In this document: one piece after another, positions 1 to 7,573 of the stretch | How the letters are laid out: every line of letters begins with the position of its first letter | Position numbering within the stretch: position 1 is the first letter of the stretch | Notes under the pieces: model-generated | The model's input: only the letters and a program-made list of their open reading frames with translations | Database searches by the model: none | Told to the model about the DNA's origin: nothing | DNA from: an uncultured Corynebacterium sp. | Lineage (GTDB): Bacteria > Actinomycetota > Actinomycetes > Mycobacteriales > Mycobacteriaceae | Reading direction: 5' to 3' | Assembly: GCA_943913645.1 (NCBI GenBank) | Contig: CALTYZ010000022.1 | Location: 1 to 39,304, forward strand | Length of the DNA stretch: 39,304 bases | Translations under genes and position numbers: made by a program

Positions 1-1
1 C

Positions 2-175
2 CTCTTCGTCGAAGGTGGCAAAGCAAAACAAACCCTGCCACCTACCCCGCCCGGTAGCAATGTGATCCCACCCGCACACCGCTACACCTGGGAAAACTGG
101 GATCTTCCGGAGAGTCAAGACCGACTCAAGCAGTCCTATGATCACGTGAAGGACTACTTCGCCACAGTGGAATAG
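2..175 (+). CDS. C-terminal end of an unidentified protein (5' end outside window)
   Basis: An open frame enters from the left edge and ends at TAG 173-175. The visible 57 residues are hydrophilic: a Pro-rich stretch (TLPPTPPGSNVIPP) followed by an aromatic, charged tail beginning RYTWENWDLPES and ending DYFATVE. No domain can be recognised from this piece. It runs convergently towards thiF, whose stop codon lies 53 bases further on. I see no strong hairpin with a T-run in that gap. The frame carries no stop and reads like a natural C-terminus, so I believe it is a real gene end, but I cannot assign a function. Confidence 0.6.
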   Translation, partial: LFVEGGKAKQTLPPTPPGSNVIPPAHRYTWENWDLPESQDRLKQSYDHVKDYFATVE

Positions 176-228
176 GAAATCTGTGCGGTGGATCGTGCAG
201 GAAGATCCCGGTAGGGGCGTGATCGAGG

Positions 229-1398
229 TCACTCGTGGCTAGGTGCCGCTGGGCTATGCGCCCAGCGGTTGGCTCCCCCGGGCAGCGAATGCAAGGTGAT
301 TCCGTGGTCTGCTGCAAATTCGCGGAATTGGTCCACAAAAGTGGCTGACCTGGACCCAGCCGCGCAGTACACCACCACGTCGCCTGCTGGCAACGTGGTG
401 ATTGTCGTTTCTGCGTGGGCAATCTCGCTCATCGGTAAGTGCGCACCTGTATAGGGCAGGTCCAAAAGTAGCTTTTCATGTACTTCGCGTACGTCGAGGG
501 GGTACGCGTCTCCGGCAGCGAGTGCGTCAATGAGGTCCTGCCCGGTGCGTCCGGGGCTGCCGCTTACAGGCGGTAGAGCAGCACATGCGGCCTCGTAGGA
601 GCCGAGTGTGGTGACGGGTGCTCGTGCAGGATCAGGTGATACGCGATAACTGCGCAGGGTAGTCGCTAATGCGTCATAGCTGTGCAGGCGCCCAACCTCG
701 TCGTATGTGGACCCGTCGTGGCTAATGCCGCTAAGAAATTTAATCGCCTCGGTTGCCATCAGGCCTCCGACGACACTGGTGGTGACACCAAGCACACCTG
801 CGGTTGCGCAATCAGGCGATGATCCCGGATGCGGTTGGATTGGGAAAAGATCCCTTAAGCCCACACCGCCTTCCGGTGCGCCTGGTCCGGACCACCAAAG
901 CGCCACATCACCACGAAAGCGAAGAACAGAACCCCACACCAGTGCAGTGCCGGTGATCTCCGCTGCGTCGGCAGCGAGGAATTTGGTGCTGAAGGTGTCG
1001 GTGGCGTCGATAAGCAAACTCATGCCCTCGACGCGTTCAAGAATCGTTGCTGCGGTCAGGCGCTCTGCGACCGGGTGCACTGCTATTGACGGCTGCAGCT
1101 CACGCAACCGCTCTGCGGCGACGGTGACCTTCGGGCGACCAATATCGGCCTGCCCGAACAGGATTTGCCGATGCAAGTTAGTCAAGGCGACGGTGTCGTC
1201 ATCGAATACTGTGATTTCACCAACTCCGGCGGCCGCGAGTGCTTGCAACACAGGGCAGCCAAGCCCTCCTGCACCGATGACCAGTACGTGCGCGGCGTAG
1301 AGGCGTTCTTGTTCGGCCAACCCAAACCCGGGCAGGTTGAGCTGTCGGGAGGTGCGTTCGAGCTCTTCGTGGGGTAGGGCAGGTACGGGAGTGGACAT
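229..1398 (-). CDS. thiF: ThiF/MoeB-type adenylyltransferase with C-terminal rhodanese domain
   Basis: Activates the C-terminal Gly-Gly of ThiS (or a MoaD-like protein) as an acyl-adenylate so that sulfur can be loaded for thiazole synthesis; cytoplasmic. The 389-residue protein has an N-terminal E1-like Rossmann domain with GAGGLG (42-47), NLHRQ (74-78) and DATD (131-134), the conserved Cys before GVLG (C197), and a C-terminal rhodanese domain with the active-site loop CAAGSRS (Cys345). This two-domain form is common in actinobacteria. Oddly, the usual zinc-binding CxxC pairs are absent: where relatives read CxxC before LFP this protein has LRDLFP, and where the second pair is expected it has PDPARAP. 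The gene lies 6.2 kb away from thiG, its expected neighbour, and seems to carry its own promoter. ThiF for the thiazole branch is the best call; MoeB activity is possible. Confidence 0.88.
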   Translation of the reverse strand: MSTPVPALPHEELERTSRQLNLPGFGLAEQERLYAAHVLVIGAGGLGCPVLQALAAAGVGEITVFDDDTVALTNLHRQILFGQADIGRPKVTVAAERLRELQPSIAVHPVAERLTAATILERVEGMSLLIDATDTFSTKFLAADAAEITGTALVWGSVLRFRGDVALWWSGPGAPEGGVGLRDLFPIQPHPGSSPDCATAGVLGVTTSVVGGLMATEAIKFLSGISHDGSTYDEVGRLHSYDALATTLRSYRVSPDPARAPVTTLGSYEAACAALPPVSGSPGRTGQDLIDALAAGDAYPLDVREVHEKLLLDLPYTGAHLPMSEIAHAETTITTLPAGDVVVYCAAGSRSATFVDQFREFAADHGITLHSLPGGANRWAHSPAAPSHE

Positions 1399-1405
1399 AC
1401 GCGCT

Positions 1406-1411
1406 ATTGTA
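1406..1411 (-). promoter_or_regulatory. Probable -10 box of thiF, leaderless transcript
   Basis: On the minus strand TACAAT lies exactly 7 bases before the thiF ATG (1396-1398). Transcription would then start at or very near the A of the start codon, giving a leaderless mRNA, which is frequent in corynebacteria. There is no Shine-Dalgarno sequence before the ATG, which fits. I see no good -35 hexamer at 17 bases. The box falls in the short gap to the divergent BCCT gene. Confidence 0.5.
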
Positions 1412-1449
1412 GTTTTTTGGTTCTTGACCGATACAGATTGGATTTTCGT

Positions 1450-3234
1450 ATGGCGCGCATACGCGGCCTGAAATCTGACCCGCTGATCTTTTGGTCGGCG
1501 CTCGGGTTCATCCTCGCTTTTGTTACCTTGACCATTGCTTTCGGGGAGCGGGCACGCCAGCTCTACTCCACTGTTTCGGGCCTGTTGATGGACAACCTGG
1601 CCTGGATGTATATCGGGGGCGTCTCTGCGGTCTTCATCTACCTGATCGTGATTTTCGTATCTCGCTACGGCAATCTCCGGTTAGGTGACGATGATGGTGA
1701 GCCCGAGTACTCCTACCCAGTGTGGTTCGCGATGCTCTTTGCCGCTGGGATGGGTGCAACGCTGATGTTTTGGGGTGCTGCTGAGCCTTTGCACCATGCC
1801 TATAATCCCCCGCGCCATGACCTTGAGCCAATGAGCAGGGAAGCAATCCTGCAAGCGTTCGAGTTCACCTACTATCACTTCGGCATCCATATGTGGGTCA
1901 TCTTTACGCTGCCAGGCTTGGCCATTGGCTACTTTGTGTATAAGAGGAAAATGCCTGCGCGGCTGTCATCAATTTTCTCTCCGCTGCTGGGAGGAAAGGT
2001 CTACGAAGCGCCCGGCAAGCTTATCGACGCCCTCGCTATCATCGGGACGGTCTTTGGACTTGCGGTTTCTGTGGGTCTTGGGGTGCTGCAGATTTCCGCC
2101 GGGTTGAACATCTTGTGGAATGTTCCCCTGGTGACGCCGGTTCAGCTCGGGATCATCTTCGCGATTACTGTTGTCGCGAGTATTTCCGTGGCCACCGGGT
2201 TAGACAAAGGGGTCAAGCTGCTGTCGAATCTCAATATCGTCGGCACGATCCTGCTTATGTTCTTCGTGCTCATTGCGGGCCCGACGTTGCAGTTGCTGGG
2301 ACAAATCACGGAATCATTCGGCATCTACGCACGCTCGCTGCCCGAGTTGATGTTCTGGGTGGATTCCTACAACGACAACCCGGGTTGGCACGCCACATGG
2401 ACTGCCTTTTACTGGGCGTGGACGATCTGCTGGTCGCCTTTTGTGGGGATGTTTTTTGCGCGCATCTCCCGCGGACGAACTGTGCGTGAGTTCATCGGCG
2501 GGACGATCCTGCTTCCGACTGCGTTTGACATGGTGTGGTTTTCCATCTTTGGTCGGGCTGCGATGGATGTTGAGGCGAAAAATCCCGGGGCACTGACTGG
2601 GCCTGTAGTAGACGAGGGCGAGACACCGCGAGCACTGTTCACCCTGCTCGCGCAGTATCCTGCCTACGCAGTGACCGGTGCGGTGGCGTTGGTGGTCATC
2701 GTGTTCTACTTTGTTACCTCCATGGATTCCGCTGCGATGGTGATGGATATGTACGCTTCCGGGGAGGAGAACAAAACTCCTGTGTACTACCGGGTTGGCT
2801 GGGTTGTTGCGGTTGGGGTGGTCACCACAGCGTTGTTGTTTATCAACGATTCGGGAATTCAGGCCCTGCAAGAGGTGGTGATCATCATTGCGCTGCCGTT
2901 TTTCATCACCTATTTCATTATGATGTTCTCTCTTGTCAAAGCGATGGGCGATGATTCGGCAGCGGCCAGGCGCGTACGTACCCGCGCGTGGGAGAAAACA
3001 GATACCGCTGAGAAGCTGGCAGAAGGGGAGAATAAGCCGGCACCTGGCTATGATGCTGAAGGCAATGCGCTGGAGCGCCCTGAGTTGGAGTATGACCATG
3101 CGGAGGGCTCCTGGCGCCTGAATGAGTCGCTCATTGTGGACGGCAACCTCGCAGTGGGTGGGGAAGTAGACGACACGTGGGAGTCTGCGGGCAGTGACAC
3201 GTCGGCTGACGGTCGGTCTGATCACAACCGCTGA
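1450..3234 (+). CDS. BCCT family osmolyte transporter (betaine/carnitine/choline type)
   Basis: Integral membrane secondary transporter for quaternary-ammonium or similar compatible solutes. With the ATG at 1450 the protein has 594 residues and about 12 hydrophobic segments. Family hallmarks are visible: FWGAAEP near the third helix, the Trp-rich stretch WTAFYWAWTICWSPFVGMF and the following FARISRGRTVREF. The C-terminal ~90 residues after the last helix form a highly charged hydrophilic tail; in corynebacterial BetP such a cytoplasmic tail takes part in osmosensing, so a regulated carrier is plausible. The substrate cannot be told from sequence. An in-frame TTG at 1417 would add 11 residues; neither start has a clear ribosome binding site. 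The gene diverges from thiF with only a few dozen bases between them and sits in the block that separates thiF from thiG. Confidence 0.88.
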   Translation: MARIRGLKSDPLIFWSALGFILAFVTLTIAFGERARQLYSTVSGLLMDNLAWMYIGGVSAVFIYLIVIFVSRYGNLRLGDDDGEPEYSYPVWFAMLFAAGMGATLMFWGAAEPLHHAYNPPRHDLEPMSREAILQAFEFTYYHFGIHMWVIFTLPGLAIGYFVYKRKMPARLSSIFSPLLGGKVYEAPGKLIDALAIIGTVFGLAVSVGLGVLQISAGLNILWNVPLVTPVQLGIIFAITVVASISVATGLDKGVKLLSNLNIVGTILLMFFVLIAGPTLQLLGQITESFGIYARSLPELMFWVDSYNDNPGWHATWTAFYWAWTICWSPFVGMFFARISRGRTVREFIGGTILLPTAFDMVWFSIFGRAAMDVEAKNPGALTGPVVDEGETPRALFTLLAQYPAYAVTGAVALVVIVFYFVTSMDSAAMVMDMYASGEENKTPVYYRVGWVVAVGVVTTALLFINDSGIQALQEVVIIIALPFFITYFIMMFSLVKAMGDDSAAARRVRTRAWEKTDTAEKLAEGENKPAPGYDAEGNALERPELEYDHAEGSWRLNESLIVDGNLAVGGEVDDTWESAGSDTSADGRSDHNR

Positions 3235-3340
3235 CCGGCCGCTGACCGTCAATGGCCATAGTTTGCAGCCACGTTAGGTTGCTTTTCGGCGCCGACAGTA
3301 CGACGGGTCAAGATGGTATCATCGCGGTAGAGTACGCAAG

Positions 3341-3369
3341 TAGACGATTCATGCAATCTTACTTATAAT
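3341..3369 (+). promoter_or_regulatory. Promoter of the PIG-L / ATP-grasp / glycosyltransferase cluster
   Basis: A perfect -10 TATAAT (3364-3369) stands 17 bases after TAGACG (3341-3346), which matches the -35 consensus at 4 of 6 positions. Transcription would start near 3376 and leave an AT-rich leader of about 125 bases before the ATG at 3503. The leader holds a short inverted repeat, TGTGAG / CTCACA, around 3384-3406. The whole 3235-3502 gap contains no gene that I can support. Confidence 0.55.
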
Positions 3370-3502
3370 TTCTTGGGCATGAATGTGAGTGTGGTGGGAT
3401 CTCACAGGGGTTACTAAAAGGATCTCAATATTTATGCGCGTCATTTATTTAAATGCCAGGAATCTGTCAGTAAATATCTATTTTTAAAGGAAACGATAAG
3501 CT

Positions 3503-4447
3503 ATGCACACCTTGAGCGTCCTCGCTCTACTCCTGACCGCTGCGGCTGTGGGCATCTTCGGCGCCTCTGGGACAATTACCCGACTGATCAAGCGGTCCTA
3601 CAGAAATTACCGCACGGTGCTGCTTGCCCTGAGAGCTGGCGGCCTAGTCGCGCTTGGGTTCGGCATAGCTGGTGCGGCGCTGGACTCGCGGCTACTGCTC
3701 TTAACGAGCGCCGGTGTTCTTGTTTTCGGCCTCATGCTTGCAGTTGTCGCCACAGTGTTTGAACGAATTGCCCCCTCAGCCCCGCTCAACCAAGAATCGA
3801 TCCTCATTGTTGCTGCACATCCGGACGATTTAGAGATTGCGTGCGGCGCCACCACTGCGAAGTTGATCGATCAAGGATACAGTGTCCACGCTTTAATCCT
3901 TGCCGACGGCAAAGACGGCGGGGAGGTTGCAGGTCGTGCAGGGGAGGCAACCAACGGTGCCGAATTTTTGGGCCTCGCTAGCCTCACCATGCTTGCGCTG
4001 CCAGATCGTGCACTCGATCAAAATATGAAGGAGATGATCGCGGCCATTGAGGCAGAAATTGAAAAATACCAACCCACACTGATATTCACCCACTCGATTC
4101 ACGACGTCCACCAAGATCACGTTGCAGTGCACAAGGCTGTGGTGCGGGCAGGTCGAAACCACCACTCCATTCTCTGCTTCGAGTCCCCATCGGTCACCGC
4201 AGATTTTCGGCCAACCGTGTTCATGGATGTCACCGACTACGCTGGCGTCAAGGCTGAAGCAATCGCGGCGCACACAAGCCAGCGCAACAAGCAGTACCTG
4301 ACACGAAACGTGACAGATTCAACGCTGAAGTTTCGCGGCCGCCAAGGGCGTATCCCCGAAGCAGAGGGATTTGAAGCCGTGCGATTCCACCTTGCCGCTC
4401 CGAGGGCACTCAAACAGATCGAGGTCGCCAATGAGATTTCTCGTTAG
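3503..4447 (+). CDS. Membrane-anchored PIG-L (LmbE-like) family deacetylase
   Basis: PIG-L/LmbE enzymes are zinc-dependent N-deacetylases acting on GlcNAc-type sugars (PIG-L itself, MshB of mycothiol synthesis). The catalytic part begins near residue 100 and carries AHPDD (105-109), with the expected zinc ligands His106 and Asp109, and a second histidine cluster HDVHQDH (200-206) that corresponds to the family's third ligand. Unusually, it is preceded by three hydrophobic segments (about 4-20, 43-60, 64-85), so it is membrane-bound, unlike soluble MshB. The ATG follows AAAGGA at suitable spacing. The end overlaps the ATP-grasp gene by 17 bases, so the two are probably translated together. Context with a PgaC-like glycosyltransferase suggests deacetylation of a lipid-linked or polymeric amino sugar; that substrate is inference. 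Confidence 0.82.
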   Translation: MHTLSVLALLLTAAAVGIFGASGTITRLIKRSYRNYRTVLLALRAGGLVALGFGIAGAALDSRLLLLTSAGVLVFGLMLAVVATVFERIAPSAPLNQESILIVAAHPDDLEIACGATTAKLIDQGYSVHALILADGKDGGEVAGRAGEATNGAEFLGLASLTMLALPDRALDQNMKEMIAAIEAEIEKYQPTLIFTHSIHDVHQDHVAVHKAVVRAGRNHHSILCFESPSVTADFRPTVFMDVTDYAGVKAEAIAAHTSQRNKQYLTRNVTDSTLKFRGRQGRIPEAEGFEAVRFHLAAPRALKQIEVANEISR

Positions 4448-5243
4448 TGGTATCGGTGGGCCTGCAGGCAAGTCGCTTTATCAGCAACTCACCGCGCTCG
4501 GGCACACGGTGATCGGCTGCGACCTGGTGCCACCGGAGGGTTTTCTTGCTGCCCCGCGGGCTGATTCCCCTGCGCTCATTCCATACCTGCAAGACACAAT
4601 CGCGGCATATGAGATCGACGCGTTTATTCCAACGGTGCAAGACGAGCTCCTTGCAGTTGCTATCGCGAAGGACCTGCTTGACACGCAGCTTTTGATCTCG
4701 GATGCGGGCCCAATCGGAATTGCGGCCGATAAATGGCTGACCGCAGACTACCTGCAGCGACAACACGTCGCAGTGCCACGCACGTACCGGCTCGATGACC
4801 AGCCGTGCGCCTTCCCCGTTGTTGTAAAACCGCGCGTCAGCAGAGGAGGGCGGGGAGTAGAAGTCATTGAATCCGCCGAGCAGTTCGCTCAGATTACAGA
4901 CCCCGCGCTGCTCATCCAGGAATTCGCCCCAGGCGAGGAGTTTTGCCCTCAGTTGTTCATCAGCCCGTCGACGGGGGAGATAGAGGTGGTCGTCTTGCAT
5001 AAGACTGCCTTAAAAGAAGGCAGAGTCGGCAACGCGAGCAGTGTTGAGCGCGTGCATGAGCCTGTCGTTGAGGTACTTGCTCGCAACGTCGCGCGCACCA
5101 TGCAACTGCAGGGGCCAGTCGATATGGATATTCGCTACAGCCAAAACGGCGAGCCCGTTCTGCTTGAGGTCAACGCCCGGTTTGGCGCCAACTCCGCGCA
5201 TGCACCCGAGATGCTTCAGGCTTACCTTGCAGAGGTCTCATAA
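4431..5243 (+). CDS. ATP-grasp family ligase (CarB/PylC-like fold)
   Basis: ATP-grasp enzymes join a carboxylate, activated as acyl-phosphate, to an amine or other nucleophile. The 270-residue protein starts with a Rossmann-like pre-grasp segment (FLVSGIGGPAGKS, 3-15). Then follow the ATP-binding Lys and Gly-rich loop KPRVSRGGRGV (133-143), QEFAPGEEF (163-171) and the metal-binding C-terminal motif EVNARFG (246-252). It is shorter than CarB-type relatives and has no partner domain. The ATG at 4431 has GAGG just upstream; longer in-frame starts would only add sequence that also codes for the PIG-L protein. It lies between a deacetylase that could expose an amino group and a glycosyltransferase. 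An attractive inference is that it attaches an amino acid or other acid to that amine. The substrate is unknown. Confidence 0.8.
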   Translation: MRFLVSGIGGPAGKSLYQQLTALGHTVIGCDLVPPEGFLAAPRADSPALIPYLQDTIAAYEIDAFIPTVQDELLAVAIAKDLLDTQLLISDAGPIGIAADKWLTADYLQRQHVAVPRTYRLDDQPCAFPVVVKPRVSRGGRGVEVIESAEQFAQITDPALLIQEFAPGEEFCPQLFISPSTGEIEVVVLHKTALKEGRVGNASSVERVHEPVVEVLARNVARTMQLQGPVDMDIRYSQNGEPVLLEVNARFGANSAHAPEMLQAYLAEVS

Positions 5244-5244
5244 C

Positions 5245-6600
5245 TTGGCGTTTCTCATCTTCACTATGGCGTTGTTGGTCATGCGGGTGCTGTTTGTGCC
5301 GCTGGCCTTGGAATTCGAGCGCCGCGCGGCCGTACGGCGACGTCGCGGTGACAGTGTTGAGTTGGCGCGCCAACCAGCAGTGTCTGTAGTTGTGCCCGCG
5401 TATAACGAGGAGATGGTCCTGCAGTCTTGCGTCGAGTCCATCATTGGCGCGGGCTACCCCAACCTTGAAGTGCTCATTGTGGACGATGGATCGTCCGACG
5501 CGACGCGCCAGATTGGTCAGCGCCTCGCTGCTGACCACCCCGAAGTGCGCTACATCTACCAGGACAATGCGGGCAAAGGTGCCGCACTCAATCACGGGTA
5601 TCGCGTGTCGACTGGGGAATTTTTGTTTTTCATCGACGCAGACTCCGTGTTTACCCCCCAGACCGTCCCCGCGATGCTCTCCGCGTTCTACGATGAAAAG
5701 ATCGGCGCTGTGTGTGGTGATGACCGCCCGGTGAATCTCAACCGTGTGCTCACTCGCTTCTTGGCGTTAATCACCCATGTGGGAACCGGGTTGGTTCGCC
5801 GAGCGTTCGATGTTCTCGGGGTAGTCCCGGTTATCTCCGGGAACTCAGGTGCTTTTCGCCGTGCCTGCCTCGATGACATGGCGCGTAGTAATCCGGGCCA
5901 CCCGCTGCGTGAGGATACCGTCGGTGAGGACCTTGAGCTGACATGGCAGATCTTGACCTCGCCGTGGAAGGTCGTGTTCGCGCCCGATGCCCTGGTGTAC
6001 GCGGAATCCCCATCATCGGTGCGAGCACTCTACAAGCAGAGAACCAGATGGGCACGCGGTCTGCTGCAAAGCCTGCAGCTGTACTGGCGGCATCTGTTTG
6101 ACTTTTCCTACCCCAGGTTTTCATGCTTGCTGTGGTTCATCGTAGTCACCATGGTGTTCACCCCAGTTTTGCAAATAGTGCTGCTCATTTTGGGGGTCGC
6201 GCAATTGCCGAATGCCGATCTCTCTGAGTTGGGAATCATCCTCGGCTCGGGGTTGCTCCTGTCAACAGTGCTCCTGATCATCACCATGGTCATTGCCGGC
6301 TCATTGCGGGATCTGCGCCATATTTGGACGCTACCGTTGTGGCCGGTTTACTCACTCGCAATGTCATTTACCATGCTCAGTGCACTATTACAGGAACTTC
6401 GGCGCGCTGAGCAGGTGTGGAACAAGCCGGAACGAACGGGGGTCATTTCCTATGAGCAACAGATCAGTCGACACGGTGCACGAGCCGGCGCACAAGCCGA
6501 AAGGCAGATGGGCCAACACGGTGATGTTGTTGGCCCTGGTGTCGCTTGTGATACTGGCACTCGTGTTCGGCCTCGTCGGGAGACTGAGCCGCGGGGTTAA
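5245..6600 (+). CDS. Membrane glycosyltransferase family 2, PgaC/IcaA/NodC-like
   Basis: Processive beta-glycosyltransferases of this type polymerise UDP-sugars such as UDP-GlcNAc at the cytoplasmic face of the membrane. Visible motifs: PAYNEE (51-56), DDGSSD (80-85), DADS (131-134), GEDLE (227-231) and QRTRW (265-269, the QxxRW of processive enzymes). One N-terminal hydrophobic segment is followed, after the catalytic domain, by several helices from about 295 to 380. I place the start at TTG 5245 because AGAGG lies 9 bases before it and it directly follows the preceding stop; ATG 5266 is the alternative. The last ~50 codons overlap the next gene by 149 bases and read as low-complexity Gly/Arg/Ala sequence without family resemblance, so the natural C-terminus may once have been near residue 400. 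A PNAG-like product is inference. Confidence 0.85.
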   Translation: MAFLIFTMALLVMRVLFVPLALEFERRAAVRRRRGDSVELARQPAVSVVVPAYNEEMVLQSCVESIIGAGYPNLEVLIVDDGSSDATRQIGQRLAADHPEVRYIYQDNAGKGAALNHGYRVSTGEFLFFIDADSVFTPQTVPAMLSAFYDEKIGAVCGDDRPVNLNRVLTRFLALITHVGTGLVRRAFDVLGVVPVISGNSGAFRRACLDDMARSNPGHPLREDTVGEDLELTWQILTSPWKVVFAPDALVYAESPSSVRALYKQRTRWARGLLQSLQLYWRHLFDFSYPRFSCLLWFIVVTMVFTPVLQIVLLILGVAQLPNADLSELGIILGSGLLLSTVLLIITMVIAGSLRDLRHIWTLPLWPVYSLAMSFTMLSALLQELRRAEQVWNKPERTGVISYEQQISRHGARAGAQAERQMGQHGDVVGPGVACDTGTRVRPRRETEPRG

Positions 6601-7573
6601 CCCACCGTCTGTCACCCTCGGGGTTGGGTTTGAGTCGGTCACAGATGATGAGGTTGATTGGCAGCATATCCGGCAACGAATGGACGCGGCAGACGTGGAT
6701 GGGGCGACCATCTCGGTTGGACGGGGTGACTTCATGGGCATCCCGGTCGCAGGCCAAGAGCAGTACTGGGCGGGCGGAATCGATGCCAGCGCTGATCGGG
6801 TAGGCGACATCGTCGATACGCTACGCAAGGACTCGGATCGTCGCATTGGGTTGACAGTGGATGTCCTCGCTCCGCGAATTGTGGGCCAGCATGACACATA
6901 CAAGGCGCGGTTTGCAGACGGCAGCGAGGCCGTCGATTTCCCATCCGCCCTGGCTCTCCACGACGGTGAGGTCGGTGAGCGAGTGGTTGCCATGTGCGGG
7001 GAAGCAGCCCGCCGCTACAAGCCCGACTACATCGCGCTTACTGAGTTGATCGGTGATGCGTTCTTTTCCGAGGCCGATGAAGACCTCTACCGCTCAATGA
7101 CTGGTGAGCCCGGGTTTCCCAGAGACCAGCAAGGCAACATCCGGGTGGCCGATTCCACGCTGAATAATTGGCAGTCTGAAATTATCACCGATGTGATCCA
7201 GCGGTGCCAAAACACTGCGGGCATTGCCGTGGAAATGGATGCTCGCGTGAACTGGGATGATCCTGGCACCAACCGTTTTGATTCTGGTCACCGTTATGAG
7301 GACATTCTTGGTACTGGCGCGGATCTTGCGCTGTGGGTCTATACGGGGCTTGCACACGTCTCACCCACGGTGACTCACGATGTCGCGGCGAAGCTGAAGG
7401 ATCGTTTTGATAACCGTGAACGCGAACGGATCACCTTAACAGTTGGACTGTGGGGGGACATGTCCCACCGGGATGTCAAACAGGCTCTGCGCAGCGGTGA
7501 GGGATTCGATATGTCGCTGACCCCCATGTCCATGATGGATGACAAGCACTGGGAGATACTCGAACGCCTCTAG
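6452..7573 (+). CDS. Membrane-anchored protein of unknown function, possible sugar-active TIM barrel
   Basis: The 373-residue protein has a short basic N-terminus, one transmembrane segment (about 22-43, followed by RLSRG) and a large extracytoplasmic domain. I recognise no named family with certainty. The domain alternates strand- and helix-like segments and has acidic/aromatic patches such as KPDYIALTELIGD, VEMDARVNWDD and DLALWVYTGL. These recall glycoside-hydrolase-type TIM barrels, so a PgaB-like glycan-processing role is a guess from context. ATG 6452 follows a GGGGGT stretch at good spacing and lies inside the 3' end of the glycosyltransferase gene. It is the last gene of the four-gene cluster, and its stop codon TAG 7571-7573 overlaps the thiG stop on the other strand. 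Confidence 0.7.
   Translation: MSNRSVDTVHEPAHKPKGRWANTVMLLALVSLVILALVFGLVGRLSRGVNPPSVTLGVGFESVTDDEVDWQHIRQRMDAADVDGATISVGRGDFMGIPVAGQEQYWAGGIDASADRVGDIVDTLRKDSDRRIGLTVDVLAPRIVGQHDTYKARFADGSEAVDFPSALALHDGEVGERVVAMCGEAARRYKPDYIALTELIGDAFFSEADEDLYRSMTGEPGFPRDQQGNIRVADSTLNNWQSEIITDVIQRCQNTAGIAVEMDARVNWDDPGTNRFDSGHRYEDILGTGADLALWVYTGLAHVSPTVTHDVAAKLKDRFDNRERERITLTVGLWGDMSHRDVKQALRSGEGFDMSLTPMSMMDDKHWEILERL

Noticed and set aside
2314..3252. 312-codon open frame on the minus strand inside the BCCT gene
   Set aside because: Antisense shadow of a clear transporter gene; His/Arg-rich translation with no family character or membrane pattern.
3276..3285. Possible DtxR half site (TTAGGTTGC) before the PIG-L cluster
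   Set aside because: Only one half resembles the box; the other half shows no symmetry.
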